Shown here in pieces: positions 7,623 to 15,409 of a DNA stretch of 64,000 nt. This DNA comes from Alphaproteobacteria bacterium (GTDB lineage Bacteria; Pseudomonadota; Alphaproteobacteria; JANQMY01): the NCBI GenBank assembly GCA_028289425.1, contig JANQPL010000012.1:124001-188000 (forward strand), written 5' to 3'. The notes below the pieces were generated by a model that did not search any database, was not told the origin of the DNA, and saw only the letters and a program-made list of their open reading frames with translations. The translations under genes were made by a program, and so were the position numbers. Positions within the stretch are counted from its first letter, which is position 1. The number at the start of each line of letters is the position of its first letter.

Positions 7623-8636
7623 GGCGCCTAAGTCTTGTTCCACGCCATCGGTGTTCTGCGCTAGCATGTGCGCATCGACGATGCGATTGAGCGGTTGCCC
7701 GTTCACATAACGCCTCAGATTGTCCAAAAACACACGGTCATTTCGGTGCACAACGCCATCACTGGATGCGGCATTGTGCGGCGTCAGGCGAACCCGCGGA
7801 TGGGACCAAAAAGGGCTTTCCGGGGGCAGGGGTTCTTCGTCGAAAACGTCCAGCACGGCCGTTCCCGGAATGCCCCTATCAAGGCTATCCAGAAGCGCTG
7901 CTTCATCCACATGGCCGCCCCGTCCGATATTGACCAAAACGCTGTCCGGTTTCATGGCGCTCAAGAAATCTGTACTAATGATGTGATGGGTGTCTGGGTT
8001 GAGGGCCGCGGCCACAACCACAACATCCGTGTCCGGCAGATGATCGTACATCTCGGCGGGCCGGATGACCGTGGCAAAGTCGCAGTCGACGGCGCTGCGG
8101 CGCACGCCGATGATGTTTGCGCCAAATGCCCGGGCCCTCACGCCCACTGCTTGACCAATATTACCGAAGCCCACGATCATCCATTGGGTGCCGCTGATTT
8201 CCCTAAAGCGAAAACGGCTCCATTCCCTTTTGGTTTGGGCCTCACGCCGGGCCGCGAATGGCTGATAAACATCGAGTACGGATGAAACAACGAATTCTGC
8301 AATGGCAATGCCGCCCGCATCGCTGTTGGTCAGCACGCTGCCATTATTGACAATCGCGGCAAACACCGGATGCTCGACACCGGCGGATGACGTCTGCACC
8401 CATTTCAAGCTTCGCGATTTCAGGACGGCAATCATGTATTCCCGGACGGGCCCCTCCATATAGACTTCGGAATTGGGCCAGGCGATTTCCGGCGCGATAT
8501 CATCCACAGAAATCTCGGCGCCGTTTTCATGCAGCCGGCCACGCTGGTCCATCAGGATGGGTTGCACATTTGGGGCGATTTCGTGCAATTCGTTTTTGAT
8601 CCGCCGGTAAGTCGGCTCGTAGAGAAGGATTTTCAT
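7596..8636 (-). CDS. D-2-hydroxyacid dehydrogenase (NAD-dependent)
   Basis: A 346-residue cytoplasmic oxidoreductase of the D-isomer-specific 2-hydroxyacid dehydrogenase family. It has the Rossmann motif VGFGNIGQAVGVRARAFG, the catalytic-Arg region NIGRGGHVDEAAL, the Glu region DVFDEEPLP and the closing RLTPHNAA, where the catalytic His is followed by Asn. It reduces a 2-keto acid or oxidises a D-2-hydroxy acid; the substrate is not determined. I chose ATG 8636 (MKILLYEP), since the 10 upstream in-frame residues do not resemble the family. It overlaps the small basic protein gene tail-to-tail and is divergent from the ferredoxin gene. Confidence 0.88.
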   Translation of the reverse strand: MKILLYEPTYRRIKNELHEIAPNVQPILMDQRGRLHENGAEISVDDIAPEIAWPNSEVYMEGPVREYMIAVLKSRSLKWVQTSSAGVEHPVFAAIVNNGSVLTNSDAGGIAIAEFVVSSVLDVYQPFAARREAQTKREWSRFRFREISGTQWMIVGFGNIGQAVGVRARAFGANIIGVRRSAVDCDFATVIRPAEMYDHLPDTDVVVVAAALNPDTHHIISTDFLSAMKPDSVLVNIGRGGHVDEAALLDSLDRGIPGTAVLDVFDEEPLPPESPFWSHPRVRLTPHNAASSDGVVHRNDRVFLDNLRRYVNGQPLNRIVDAHMLAQNTDGVEQDLGALPRAEEAP

Positions 8637-8740
8637 ACAAAACGGCTCCGGGTGCGGGCTTGCCAATTTACAACAAGGTCAAAATCTGGAATGACCAGGG
8701 CAAAAGCGCTTACCGCGTCACATAGTCAAAGGGGCTCCCA

Positions 8741-9061
8741 ATGGCAACATTGCACGTAACCGATTTAGACGGCAACGAACACGCGCTGGAGGCAAAGATT
8801 GGTTGGACGGTGATGGAGATTATCCGTAATTCGGATGTGCACATTAACGCGATCTGCGGCGGGTCGTGCAGCTGTTCCACGTGTCACGTGCACGTGGACC
8901 CGGCGTGGTTTGCCAAGATCGGCGGGCCCGGAGACGACGAAAGTGACACGCTGGAGCTGGCGGACGACATCGCCGAAAATTCACGGCTTGGCTGCCAAAT
9001 AAACTTCGACGACAGCATGGACGGGCTGAAAGTCAAGATGACCCGTGATTCCGCCGAGTAG
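8741..9061 (+). CDS. Adrenodoxin-type [2Fe-2S] ferredoxin
   Basis: A 106-residue ferredoxin. The cluster ligands fit the vertebrate/bacterial adrenodoxin pattern C-x5-C-x2-C-x36-C: Cys39, Cys45, Cys48 and Cys85, with an extra Cys43 inside the loop (CGGSCSCSTCH). The acidic interaction helix (GDDESDTLELADD) that contacts reductases and P450s is present. It probably donates electrons to a monooxygenase or to Fe-S/heme biogenesis. No reductase or P450 gene is adjacent, so the partner is unknown. An AAAGGGG-type site precedes the ATG. A 34-bp perfect inverted repeat follows 17 bp after the stop. Confidence 0.93.
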   Translation: MATLHVTDLDGNEHALEAKIGWTVMEIIRNSDVHINAICGGSCSCSTCHVHVDPAWFAKIGGPGDDESDTLELADDIAENSRLGCQINFDDSMDGLKVKMTRDSAE

Positions 9062-9078
9062 ACTTTATTGTGCAAACG

Positions 9079-9162
9079 ACCTGGCCAGCCCACTCCCCCT
9101 TCCCAACCACCCGGCGAGGGTACCCTTGGGGTGGTTGGGAAGGGGGAGTGGGCTGGCCAGGT
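9079..9162. repeat. 34-bp perfect inverted repeat, copy 1 of a family
   Basis: The arms at 9079-9112 and 9129-9162 are exact reverse complements around a 16-nt loop. The core (CCCAACCACC with a C-rich flank) recurs at 48528-48597. It fills the gap between the convergent ferredoxin and DUF2842 genes, so it may also stop transcription from both sides, although neither arm is followed by a T run. Confidence 0.85.
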
Positions 9163-9167
9163 ACTCT

Positions 9168-9392
9168 CTAAAAGATTTCCGGATCGGGCTTGTTCATCCA
9201 CAGCATGAGATAGCGGACCGGTACGATCCACGCCATACCGGCAATCAAGTAGTAGAGAAATTCTACGAACCAGTGGGCCTCGGGCAGCACGGCAATGGCC
9301 ACCAGCATGGCGCACATGGCGTAAAAGGCGAGCCAAAGCAGCAAGACCATGACGCCAATGAGTTTTCGGATGCGCTGCGGAATATGGGGCAT
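9168..9392 (-). CDS. DUF2842 family small membrane protein
   Basis: A 74-residue protein with two hydrophobic segments (about residues 10-34 and 44-64), a basic N-terminus (MPHIPQRIRKLIG) and LPEAHWFVEFLYYLIAGMAW between them. This is the DUF2842 pattern found almost only in Alphaproteobacteria. Function unknown; inner membrane. Its ATG abuts the terminal inverted repeat of the MITE-like element at 9393, so the promoter must lie inside or beyond that element. Confidence 0.75.
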   Translation of the reverse strand: MPHIPQRIRKLIGVMVLLLWLAFYAMCAMLVAIAVLPEAHWFVEFLYYLIAGMAWIVPVRYLMLWMNKPDPEIF

Positions 9393-9662
9393 TAGAGCAC
9401 TTCATTGCCATATTGAAACAGTTCTGTTGTCCATCGGTGAGTGTCTCCGCTAGGCGCGGTCCGAAACGCGATGTGGGGCATCGGGTGAGGACCGCAACAA
9501 CGCGGACGCTCACCGATGGACAACCCGCAGGGACGGGCGCTTTTTTGCCAGGACAGCGTCGGCCACCTCGACCGTAGTCCCACTATGCTCATCGGCGCCC
9601 TCCTTGTCCCGACAAAAAAATCGCTCCGTCAGAACGATTCAATATGGCAATGAAACGCTCTA
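9393..9662. mobile_element. MITE-like element with 33-34 bp terminal inverted repeats and a nested palindrome
   Basis: The ends 9393-9426 and 9630-9662 are near-perfect inverted repeats sharing TTCATTGCCATATTGAA. Inside, 9426-9441 pairs exactly with 9509-9524 (GTTGTCCATCGGTGAG), and 9456-9462 with 9488-9494 (GCGGTCC/GGACCGC), giving a long cruciform. The right half (9525-9629) carries T- and A-runs facing each other (CGCTTTTTTG / CAAAAAAATCG). No open frame of convincing coding character lies inside. The right end supplies the stop codon (9660-9662) of the neighbouring GIY-YIG gene. It is non-autonomous; no transposase is nearby. Confidence 0.6.
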
Positions 9663-9944
9663 GGCGTGACCTCTTTTTGCGAGGCTTCTTAAAGCTCTGA
9701 AATCGCCGGCGATCAATGCGGCCTTTTTGCGCCGGGACCATCCCTTGATCCGGCGTTCCATGGCGATCGCGCCCGTGATGTTTTGAAATTCTTGTGCAAA
9801 TGCGAGACTCACGGGGCGGCGTGATTTGATGTAGCCGGGAATCACTCCCGCATTGTGCTCACTGATACGCGCTTCCAGGGACCGGCGGGTCACGCCGGTG
9901 TAATAGGAGCCGTCGCTGCACTGAACGATGTAGACAAATGACAT
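9660..9944 (-). CDS. GIY-YIG nuclease domain protein (copy 1)
   Basis: A 94-residue single-domain GIY-YIG protein. The motif is FVYIVQCSDGSYYTGVT (YIV for GIY, YTG for YIG), followed by the Arg helix LEARISEHNAG and the catalytic Glu in AMERRIKGW. These are all the active-site positions of the UvrC/YhbQ-type fold. Small stand-alone members are poorly understood. Its stop lies in the right end of the MITE-like element, and a GTC-footed hairpin begins 17 bp upstream of its ATG. It differs clearly from copies 2 and 3 at 37.9 and 45.3 kb. Confidence 0.88.
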   Translation of the reverse strand: MSFVYIVQCSDGSYYTGVTRRSLEARISEHNAGVIPGYIKSRRPVSLAFAQEFQNITGAIAMERRIKGWSRRKKAALIAGDFRALRSLAKRGHA

Positions 9945-9961
9945 GGCCGTTGTGCTCCACA

Positions 9962-10007
9962 GTCATCCTTCGAGACGGGCAACTTCGTTGCCCTCCTCAG
10001 GGTGAGG
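9962..10007. repeat. REP-like palindrome with GTC foot
   Basis: A GTCATCCTTCGAGAC-type sequence with a core hairpin GGGCAAC (9977-9983), loop TTC and GTTGCCC (9987-9993), closed by an outer CCTTCGAG/CCTCAGGG imperfect pair. It lies between the start of GIY-YIG copy 1 and ctaA. Confidence 0.6.
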
Positions 10008-10099
10008 CGTGCTGTCGTTTGGTGAAAACCATTCCAAATGCATGCACCTGCTACAAACCACCGCCTTTTCCGCCCCCAAAATCGGTCTATAACGCCACC

Positions 10100-11203
10100 A
10101 TGGCAGTGAACACGTTGGATATCGATCATGTTGCCGCACGGGCGGGAAGCCGCGACCGGGCGATTGGCCTGTGGTTGTTGGCGATCTGCGTGTGCCTGTT
10201 CGCCATGATCCTCATCGGCGGGGCAACGCGGTTGACGGACTCCGGCCTGTCGATTACCGAGTGGCGCCCCGTCACCGGCACCATCCCGCCGCTCAGTGAT
10301 GCCGCCTGGCAAAGTGAGTTCGAAAAATACAAACAAATCCCCGAATACCGCTATGTGAACAAAGGCATGAGCCTTGATGAATTCAAGACAATCTATTGGT
10401 GGGAATGGGGGCACCGATTCTTCGGGCGGCTCATCGGCGTCGTGTTTCTCATCCCGTTTCTCTATTTCTATTTCACCAAATCGATCCGGCCGGAATTACT
10501 CCCCAAACTGATTACTATGTTTGTTTTGGGCGGACTCCAAGGAGCCCTTGGCTGGTACATGGTAGCGAGCGGGCTGACCGAGCGCGTCGATGTGAGCCAA
10601 TACCGTCTGGCCGCCCATTTGGGGCTCGCGTTTATTATTCTGGGCTTCATTTTTTGGGTGGTTTTGGATCTTTTGCGGCAAACCGGCAGCCCGGCGCCGC
10701 GATTTCTGCATCCGGACATCGCCCTTGCCAGAGACGGCACCATTGCGCTTACGGCGTTGATTTATCTGCAGATTGTCTTGGGCGCTTTTGTGGCGGGCTT
10801 GGATGCCGGTTTGATTTACAGCACATGGCCGTTGATGGAAGGCGCTGTCGTTCCGCCGGATCTATTCTACCAGTCTCCCTGGATCTCCAACTTTTTCGAG
10901 CATCGCAAGCTTGTCCAATTCAATCATCGCAATGTGGCGTATTTGGTGGCCATCGTTGCGTTTGTCCTGTGGTGGCGCACGCGTTCATCCGCGATTCCGG
11001 GATCGGCCAGGCGCGCGCAACATCTCTTGCTCGGCGCCATCGCGTTTCAAATACTTTTGGGCATCTGGACACTGCTTGCGGCCGTTCCAATTTGGTTGGG
11101 GCTTGCTCATCAGGCCGGTGCGGTGTTCCTGTTTGCCGCGGCCATTTATGCCTGCCACACCCTGTCGAAACCGGCAGCGCCCCGAAGCGCCGTGTCAGCA
11201 TAA
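10100..11203 (+). CDS. ctaA: Heme A synthase (CtaA/COX15)
   Basis: A 367-residue inner-membrane protein with eight hydrophobic segments in two similar halves. It oxidises the C8 methyl of heme O to heme A for aa3-type cytochrome oxidase. Heme-ligand histidines appear in the expected places: WEWGHRFFGR, AAHLGLAF, FNHRNVAY and LAHQAGA. The loop STEWRPVTGTIPPLSDAAW between helices 1 and 2 is the mitochondrial/alphaproteobacterial type. I chose ATG 10100 (MAVNTLDIDH); the frame extends upstream through repeat sequence. No oxidase genes are adjacent. Confidence 0.93.
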   Translation: MAVNTLDIDHVAARAGSRDRAIGLWLLAICVCLFAMILIGGATRLTDSGLSITEWRPVTGTIPPLSDAAWQSEFEKYKQIPEYRYVNKGMSLDEFKTIYWWEWGHRFFGRLIGVVFLIPFLYFYFTKSIRPELLPKLITMFVLGGLQGALGWYMVASGLTERVDVSQYRLAAHLGLAFIILGFIFWVVLDLLRQTGSPAPRFLHPDIALARDGTIALTALIYLQIVLGAFVAGLDAGLIYSTWPLMEGAVVPPDLFYQSPWISNFFEHRKLVQFNHRNVAYLVAIVAFVLWWRTRSSAIPGSARRAQHLLLGAIAFQILLGIWTLLAAVPIWLGLAHQAGAVFLFAAAIYACHTLSKPAAPRSAVSA

Positions 11204-11288
11204 GGCAACAGAAAAAGGCCAACCGTTGTGTCCTCAACCAATCGGCGTATGATCGGTGGTCTGATCAACGCATGTTTGGGAGTCGCGG

Positions 11289-11663
11289 ATGTATTATTCC
11301 ATCCTGATCTACATGGCCGACGGTGTGTTCGAAAGCTTGCCCCAGGAACAGCAAGACGCGTTTATGGAAATCCACCGCGACATTCAGGAAACGCAAGCTG
11401 CCAAAGGCGATTATGCGGTGGCGCGCCTCATGCCGGTCACCAATGCGGTCACCGTGCGTGACGGGGGCGGTCCCGATAAGGCGCCGCTCATTGTGGATGG
11501 ACCATTTGCCGAAACCAAGGAGCGGTTTGTCGGTTTTTATGTGGTCGATTGCGAGACGCTGGACGAGGCCATCGAAATTGCCAAGCCGCTCGCGGCCGGC
11601 TACGGCGCCATTGAAGTGCGTCCGGTGGGCTGGGGTGGGGGCGTTCTGAGTACGGATCCATGA
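11289..11663 (+). CDS. YCII/DGPF domain protein
   Basis: A 124-residue protein of the YCII-related family, with the DGPF signature in LIVDGPFAETKERFVGFYVVD and the typical MYYSILIYMADG start. It overlaps the following sigma-factor gene by 4 bp (ATGA), so translation is coupled. DGPF proteins are established companions of group ECF42 sigma factors. Their molecular role is unclear; a small-molecule binding or sensor role is inferred from the dimeric ferredoxin-like fold. Confidence 0.88.
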   Translation: MYYSILIYMADGVFESLPQEQQDAFMEIHRDIQETQAAKGDYAVARLMPVTNAVTVRDGGGPDKAPLIVDGPFAETKERFVGFYVVDCETLDEAIEIAKPLAAGYGAIEVRPVGWGGGVLSTDP

Positions 11664-12898
11664 CGGAACATGCCTGGATCGAAGCGCATTTTGCGGAGAT
11701 CCGGCCGAAGGCAATTGCCGCGCTCAACCGTCAATTTCGGGATCTCGATCTCGCCGAAGAATTGTTTGCCTCAAGCTGCCTGAAAGCGCTGCAATCCTGG
11801 CCCGGCAAAGGCTTGCCGGACGATCCGTTTGCGTGGCTTTTGACAGTTGCGCGCAATGCGGGCCGGGACACGCTGCGGCGCCAAAAGCCGGCGGATGTTT
11901 TGGCCGCGGCGCCCGCCGCCACGGAGACGCCGGAGACCGGCTACATCGAACGGTTGGATGAGCGTGGGTTGCGGGATGACGTTTTGCGCCTCTTGTTTGT
12001 CTGCTGCCACCCGGCCTTATCGCCGCAAGACCAGTCGGCGCTTGCCCTGCGTATCGTGGCGGGCCTGTCCGTCGACGAAATCGCCCGTGCGTTTTTGGTA
12101 AAGCCCAAAGCCATGGAACAGCGGATTACCCGCGCCAAAAAGACAATCGGGCGGGCGAACATTCCTTTCGAACCTCCCACCCTGACCGAACGCCATGACC
12201 GCCTGAAGAGCGTGACGTTGATGATCTATCTGCTCTTCAACGAGGGGTGGTCGGCCAGTTCCGGCGAGGTTCATATCAAGGCTCCACTGTGCGATGAAGC
12301 CATTCGCCTTGTGCGATTGTTGCTAACCCTGTTTCCGTCGATCAGTGAGCTGATGGGATTGCTCGCGCTCTTTTTGTTGCAGCATGCGCGTGCCAAGGCC
12401 CGCCTTAAGCCCAATGGAGATGTCATTCTCCTCGACGACCAGGACCGGTCCCTGTGGGATGGGGCAATGATCGCCGAAGGCAAGGCGCTGCTCGAAAAAG
12501 CGTTGCGGCACGGAACGCCTGGGCCTTATCAGATCCAGGCGGCCATCGCGGCCGTGCATGCCGATGCCAAAACCTCTCAAGATACAGATTGGCAGGAGCT
12601 GGCGCAGCTTTACGGGGCGCTTTACCGGTACGAGCCCACGCCGGTAGTGAAACTCAATCAGGCGGCGGCTGTCGCCCAAGTGCGTGGGCCGCAGGCGGCG
12701 CTTGATATGCTGGACCCGCTGGCAGAACAGCTGGCCGACTATCGCTGGTATCACGCCACAAGGGCCGGTTTACTGGAAGATCTCCATCTCTTCGGCGATG
12801 CGCGGGCGGCCTATTGCAAGGCGTTGTCGCTTGGGCCCACCCACGCCGAAAAACGCTTCTTGGCGGACAAAATCGCCGCTTGCGAAAAAAATCTTTGA
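11660..12898 (+). CDS. ECF sigma factor with long C-terminal extension (ECF42 type)
   Basis: A 412-residue sigma-70-like factor. Region 2 (DLAEELFASSCLKALQSWP, then FAWLLTVARNAGRD) and region 4 (LALRIVAGLSVDEIARAFL) occupy the first 170 residues. The remaining 240 form the DUF6596/TPR-like helical domain typical of ECF42, with the conserved YLLFNEGWSASSG. These factors lack an anti-sigma factor and are thought to be controlled through their C-terminal domain. The YCII gene just upstream overlaps by 4 bp and is the expected partner. The VOC, MAPEG and DUF2461 genes downstream are on the same strand and could be targets. Confidence 0.92.
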   Translation: MTEHAWIEAHFAEIRPKAIAALNRQFRDLDLAEELFASSCLKALQSWPGKGLPDDPFAWLLTVARNAGRDTLRRQKPADVLAAAPAATETPETGYIERLDERGLRDDVLRLLFVCCHPALSPQDQSALALRIVAGLSVDEIARAFLVKPKAMEQRITRAKKTIGRANIPFEPPTLTERHDRLKSVTLMIYLLFNEGWSASSGEVHIKAPLCDEAIRLVRLLLTLFPSISELMGLLALFLLQHARAKARLKPNGDVILLDDQDRSLWDGAMIAEGKALLEKALRHGTPGPYQIQAAIAAVHADAKTSQDTDWQELAQLYGALYRYEPTPVVKLNQAAAVAQVRGPQAALDMLDPLAEQLADYRWYHATRAGLLEDLHLFGDARAAYCKALSLGPTHAEKRFLADKIAACEKNL

Positions 12899-12977
12899 AG
12901 TGATGTCGGATTGAGCGCCGCTCATCCGTCCTTGGGGGGTCTGCACGCTGCAGACCTTGCCATGTTTGGAGGACGAG

Positions 12978-13364
12978 ATGAGCGGAAACACAATGACGAC
13001 GCCGGGTTTCGCGGGCTGGATCGAATATTCGGGGCCGGACGCGGCGGCAGCCAAAAAATTCTACAGCGAGGTGATCGGCTGGAACATCGCCGATATGCCC
13101 ATGCAAGACGGGTCCAACTATCCCGGCATTATGGTGGGTGAGGGGCCGATCGGAGGCTTTGCACCTGCACCCAACGACAAAGGCACATGGACCATCTTTA
13201 TCACGGTGGAAGATGTGGACGGCAAAACGAAGAGGGCAAAGGCGGCCGGTGCCAAAGTGCTGTCGGGGCCTGTAGACATGCCCGGTGTCGGGCGCATGAG
13301 CACCATTGAAGATCCCCAGGGCGGCCGCATTGCGCTGATTACGTACGAGAGTATGCAAAGCTAG
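12978..13364 (+). CDS. VOC (glyoxalase/bleomycin-resistance fold) family protein
   Basis: A 128-residue protein with two beta-alpha-beta-beta-beta modules: the first from FAGWIEYSGPDAAAAKKFY to GGFAPAP, the second from TWTIFITVEDVDGKTKRAKA to DPQGGRIALI. A metal-binding Glu/His set is not complete, so catalysis is uncertain. ATG 12978 has GGAGGAC just upstream. It follows the ECF42 gene by about 80 bp on the same strand. Such proteins detoxify or bind small molecules; no substrate can be named. Confidence 0.82.
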   Translation: MSGNTMTTPGFAGWIEYSGPDAAAAKKFYSEVIGWNIADMPMQDGSNYPGIMVGEGPIGGFAPAPNDKGTWTIFITVEDVDGKTKRAKAAGAKVLSGPVDMPGVGRMSTIEDPQGGRIALITYESMQS

Positions 13365-13444
13365 CGGGCCGCATCGGCGGGGCGTGGCTCCGAACCCTGC
13401 GCCCCGCCAACCTGTTGAGATGACATCTGACGGCGGAGGGAGAA

Positions 13445-13834
13445 ATGGACCTTTCCATTACAATCGTTTTTGTAGCGCTGCTGGCGCTGATGCAAGTACC
13501 GCTGACGGCGGTGGTGGGCATTCGTCGGGCGCAGACCAATATCGCCTTTCTCCACGGCGACGATGACACGCTTCTGAAGCGCATGCGCGCCCACGGCAAT
13601 TTCACGGAGACCGTTCCCATCACGCTTCTGGCCATGGCCGCCGCCGAGTTGAGTGGGGCGCCCGTTTGGCTGCTATGGACCGGTGGTGCCGCCTTGGTGG
13701 CCGGACGGATCAGCAGTTTCGTTGGGCTTACAAGCGGCGATGGCAACGGACCCTTGCGCGGTGTGGGCGCGGCGCTCACCACGATCGCACTTGTCGCTTT
13801 TGCGGGATTTAGTCTTTACGCTGTCTTTGGCTGA
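13445..13834 (+). CDS. MAPEG family membrane protein
   Basis: A 129-residue protein with four hydrophobic segments. The family signature RMRAHGNFTETVPITLL lies at about residues 42-58, with the conserved Arg, Asn and Glu. MAPEG proteins are trimeric membrane enzymes, often glutathione-dependent transferases or peroxidases; prokaryotic members are mostly untested. A GGAGG site precedes ATG 13445. It lies between VOC and DUF2461 genes in a same-strand run, and a GST gene follows at 15.4 kb. Confidence 0.85.
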   Translation: MDLSITIVFVALLALMQVPLTAVVGIRRAQTNIAFLHGDDDTLLKRMRAHGNFTETVPITLLAMAAAELSGAPVWLLWTGGAALVAGRISSFVGLTSGDGNGPLRGVGAALTTIALVAFAGFSLYAVFG

Positions 13835-13873
13835 TGGGAAAACGAGGCTCAAACGGATAAACAGGAAGCGATC

Positions 13874-14524
13874 ATGTTCGAAGGGTTCTCAAAAGAGGCC
13901 ATCAAATTCTTGAAAGACTTGAAGGCCAACAATAATCGCGAGTGGTTTACCGAGCACAAGAAGGTCTACGAAACAGAAGTGAAAGGGCCGGCTCAACACT
14001 TTTGCGACGAGATGTCGACGGCGCTGCAGAAGCTCACCGGCGCGCCTCATGGATCGAAAGTGTTCCGCATTCACCGCGATGTGCGGTTTTCGAAAGACAA
14101 GACGCCCTACAACGCCCATCTCCACATCTCTTTCTTTCCGGTTGAGGGCGCGGACCATCCGCCCCATTGGTTTTTTGGGCTCGACCCCACATCGCTCACG
14201 GTCGGTGTGGGCAATTTTATGTTTGAAAAAGGCCGGCTTGAAAGTTTCCGCAGGCGTGTGGACGGCAAAGAGGGTGCCACTCTGGCAAAGACGCTTGCAA
14301 AGCTGGAGAAGGGCGGCGTGAGGCTTGGCAGGATTGACCTTAAGCGCGTGCCGGCGCCCTATGACAAAGATCATCCGCAGGGGGATCTTCTGCGCCGCAA
14401 GGGGCTGTCGGCCTGGGTGGATTTTAAAGACACAAAGCCTGCCACCTCCAAGGATGTTATCAAAACCTGTGCGGCAAGCTTCAAGAAAATCAAACCGGTC
14501 TATGATTGGCTGAGCGCACTTTAG
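13874..14524 (+). CDS. DUF2461 / TIGR02453 family protein
   Basis: A 216-residue soluble protein with the family hallmarks: FSKEAIKFLKDLKANNNREWF at the start (residues 4-24), VFRIHRDVRFSKDKTPYN in the middle and a WVDFKDTKPAT-type block near the end. The family is widespread and uncharacterised. Its stop overlaps the convergent SRPBCC gene by 4 bp. Confidence 0.88.
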   Translation: MFEGFSKEAIKFLKDLKANNNREWFTEHKKVYETEVKGPAQHFCDEMSTALQKLTGAPHGSKVFRIHRDVRFSKDKTPYNAHLHISFFPVEGADHPPHWFFGLDPTSLTVGVGNFMFEKGRLESFRRRVDGKEGATLAKTLAKLEKGGVRLGRIDLKRVPAPYDKDHPQGDLLRRKGLSAWVDFKDTKPATSKDVIKTCAASFKKIKPVYDWLSAL

Positions 14525-15000
14525 CGCGATTGCCAAGCAAGGTGGCTGAGGTTCTCGAACCCTTTGCCCCAGCCGCCCGCGAACCCCTTGCGCATGGCCT
14601 CACTTTCGATGTTGGAATGCACGACGCGCAAAAACGTGCCGGTATCCTTTGCATCAAAGGTGAGATCGACCTGCGAGTCAGCGGATGTTTCATGAGTGCC
14701 GTCGGGGAGTGTCTTGAATTGGCGCCATGTGAAGCTCAGCCCGGTAGGCGGTTCAATCGCCAGATAGACGCCTTCAAACCCGAACGCGCCGTTGCTGTCC
14801 TGCGATTTCACAAACCGCCAAGCGCCGCCCACCCGCAGGTCGATTTCGGCTGCGTGAAGGGACCCCGGCACAGGGCCGAACCATTGCTTTACGATGTCTG
14901 GATCCGTCCAAGCGGCAAATACGTCGGCAGGCGATGCGGGAAATATCCCTTCCACAATGATTGGATCTTCGCCGGGTTGTGATTTCACATTGTCAAGCAT
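14521..15000 (-). CDS. SRPBCC (AHSA1-like) ligand-binding protein
   Basis: A 159-residue START/AHSA1-type protein: VEGIFPASPADVFAAWTDPDIVKQWFGP at the start, DLRVGGAWRF, and a C-terminal long helix (AMRKGFAGGWGKGFENLSHL) that closes the hydrophobic pocket. It overlaps the upstream ArsR gene by 8 bp, an arrangement often seen where ArsR and AHSA1-like proteins act together. The ligand is unknown. Confidence 0.88.
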   Translation of the reverse strand: MLDNVKSQPGEDPIIVEGIFPASPADVFAAWTDPDIVKQWFGPVPGSLHAAEIDLRVGGAWRFVKSQDSNGAFGFEGVYLAIEPPTGLSFTWRQFKTLPDGTHETSADSQVDLTFDAKDTGTFLRVVHSNIESEAMRKGFAGGWGKGFENLSHLAWQSR

Positions 15001-15316
15001 GCCGGTTTTTTCCTTCGAAATGCTGCGCCAAATTGCCGAGCTGCTGCGTCCAAAATGTTTGATAGTCCATCAGCCAATCGGTCGCTTCTTTCATGCGCAC
15101 CGCGTTGAGGCGGCAGTGGCGTGTGCGGCCGCGTTTTTCTACATCAACCAGGCCTGCATTTGTCAGGACACGGACATGTTTGGAGACGGCGGTTTGCGTC
15201 ATGTCAAACGGCGCTGCCAAATCCGACAGGCTGGCTTCGCCCTGCATCAGTCTGGCCAGGATGGCGCGGCGGGTTGCGTCGCTGAGGGCGGCGAATGTGG
15301 TGTCAAGCGTTTCCAT
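14993..15316 (-). CDS. ArsR family transcriptional regulator
   Basis: A 107-residue winged-helix repressor: ALSDATRRAILARLMQGEASL, then the recognition helix MTQTAVSKHVRVLTNAGL and the wing VEKRGRTRHCRL. The CxC metal motif of classical ArsR is missing, so it probably senses an organic ligand or works with the SRPBCC protein. It is translationally coupled to that gene. Two matching inverted repeats in the 93-bp gap to the divergent GST gene are the likely operators. Confidence 0.9.
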   Translation of the reverse strand: METLDTTFAALSDATRRAILARLMQGEASLSDLAAPFDMTQTAVSKHVRVLTNAGLVDVEKRGRTRHCRLNAVRMKEATDWLMDYQTFWTQQLGNLAQHFEGKNRHA

Positions 15317-15332
15317 GCCTCATCTCTTATAG

Positions 15333-15386
15333 TGAACCATATGGTTGACTTTCTAGCACACCTCTATTAATGAACCAAGAGGTTCA
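15333..15386. promoter_or_regulatory. Paired operator-like palindromes between arsR-type and GST genes
   Basis: Two copies of TGAACC-N4-GGTTNA: 15333-15348 (centre ATAT, with AACCATATGGTT fully palindromic) and 15371-15386 (centre AAGA, perfect 6-bp arms). Their centres are 38 bp apart, so they are on nearly the same helix phase only if the DNA bends. The location suggests ArsR binding that controls both directions. Confidence 0.6.
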
Positions 15387-15409
15387 GTGTTAACGTGAGG
15401 GAAGGTTGC

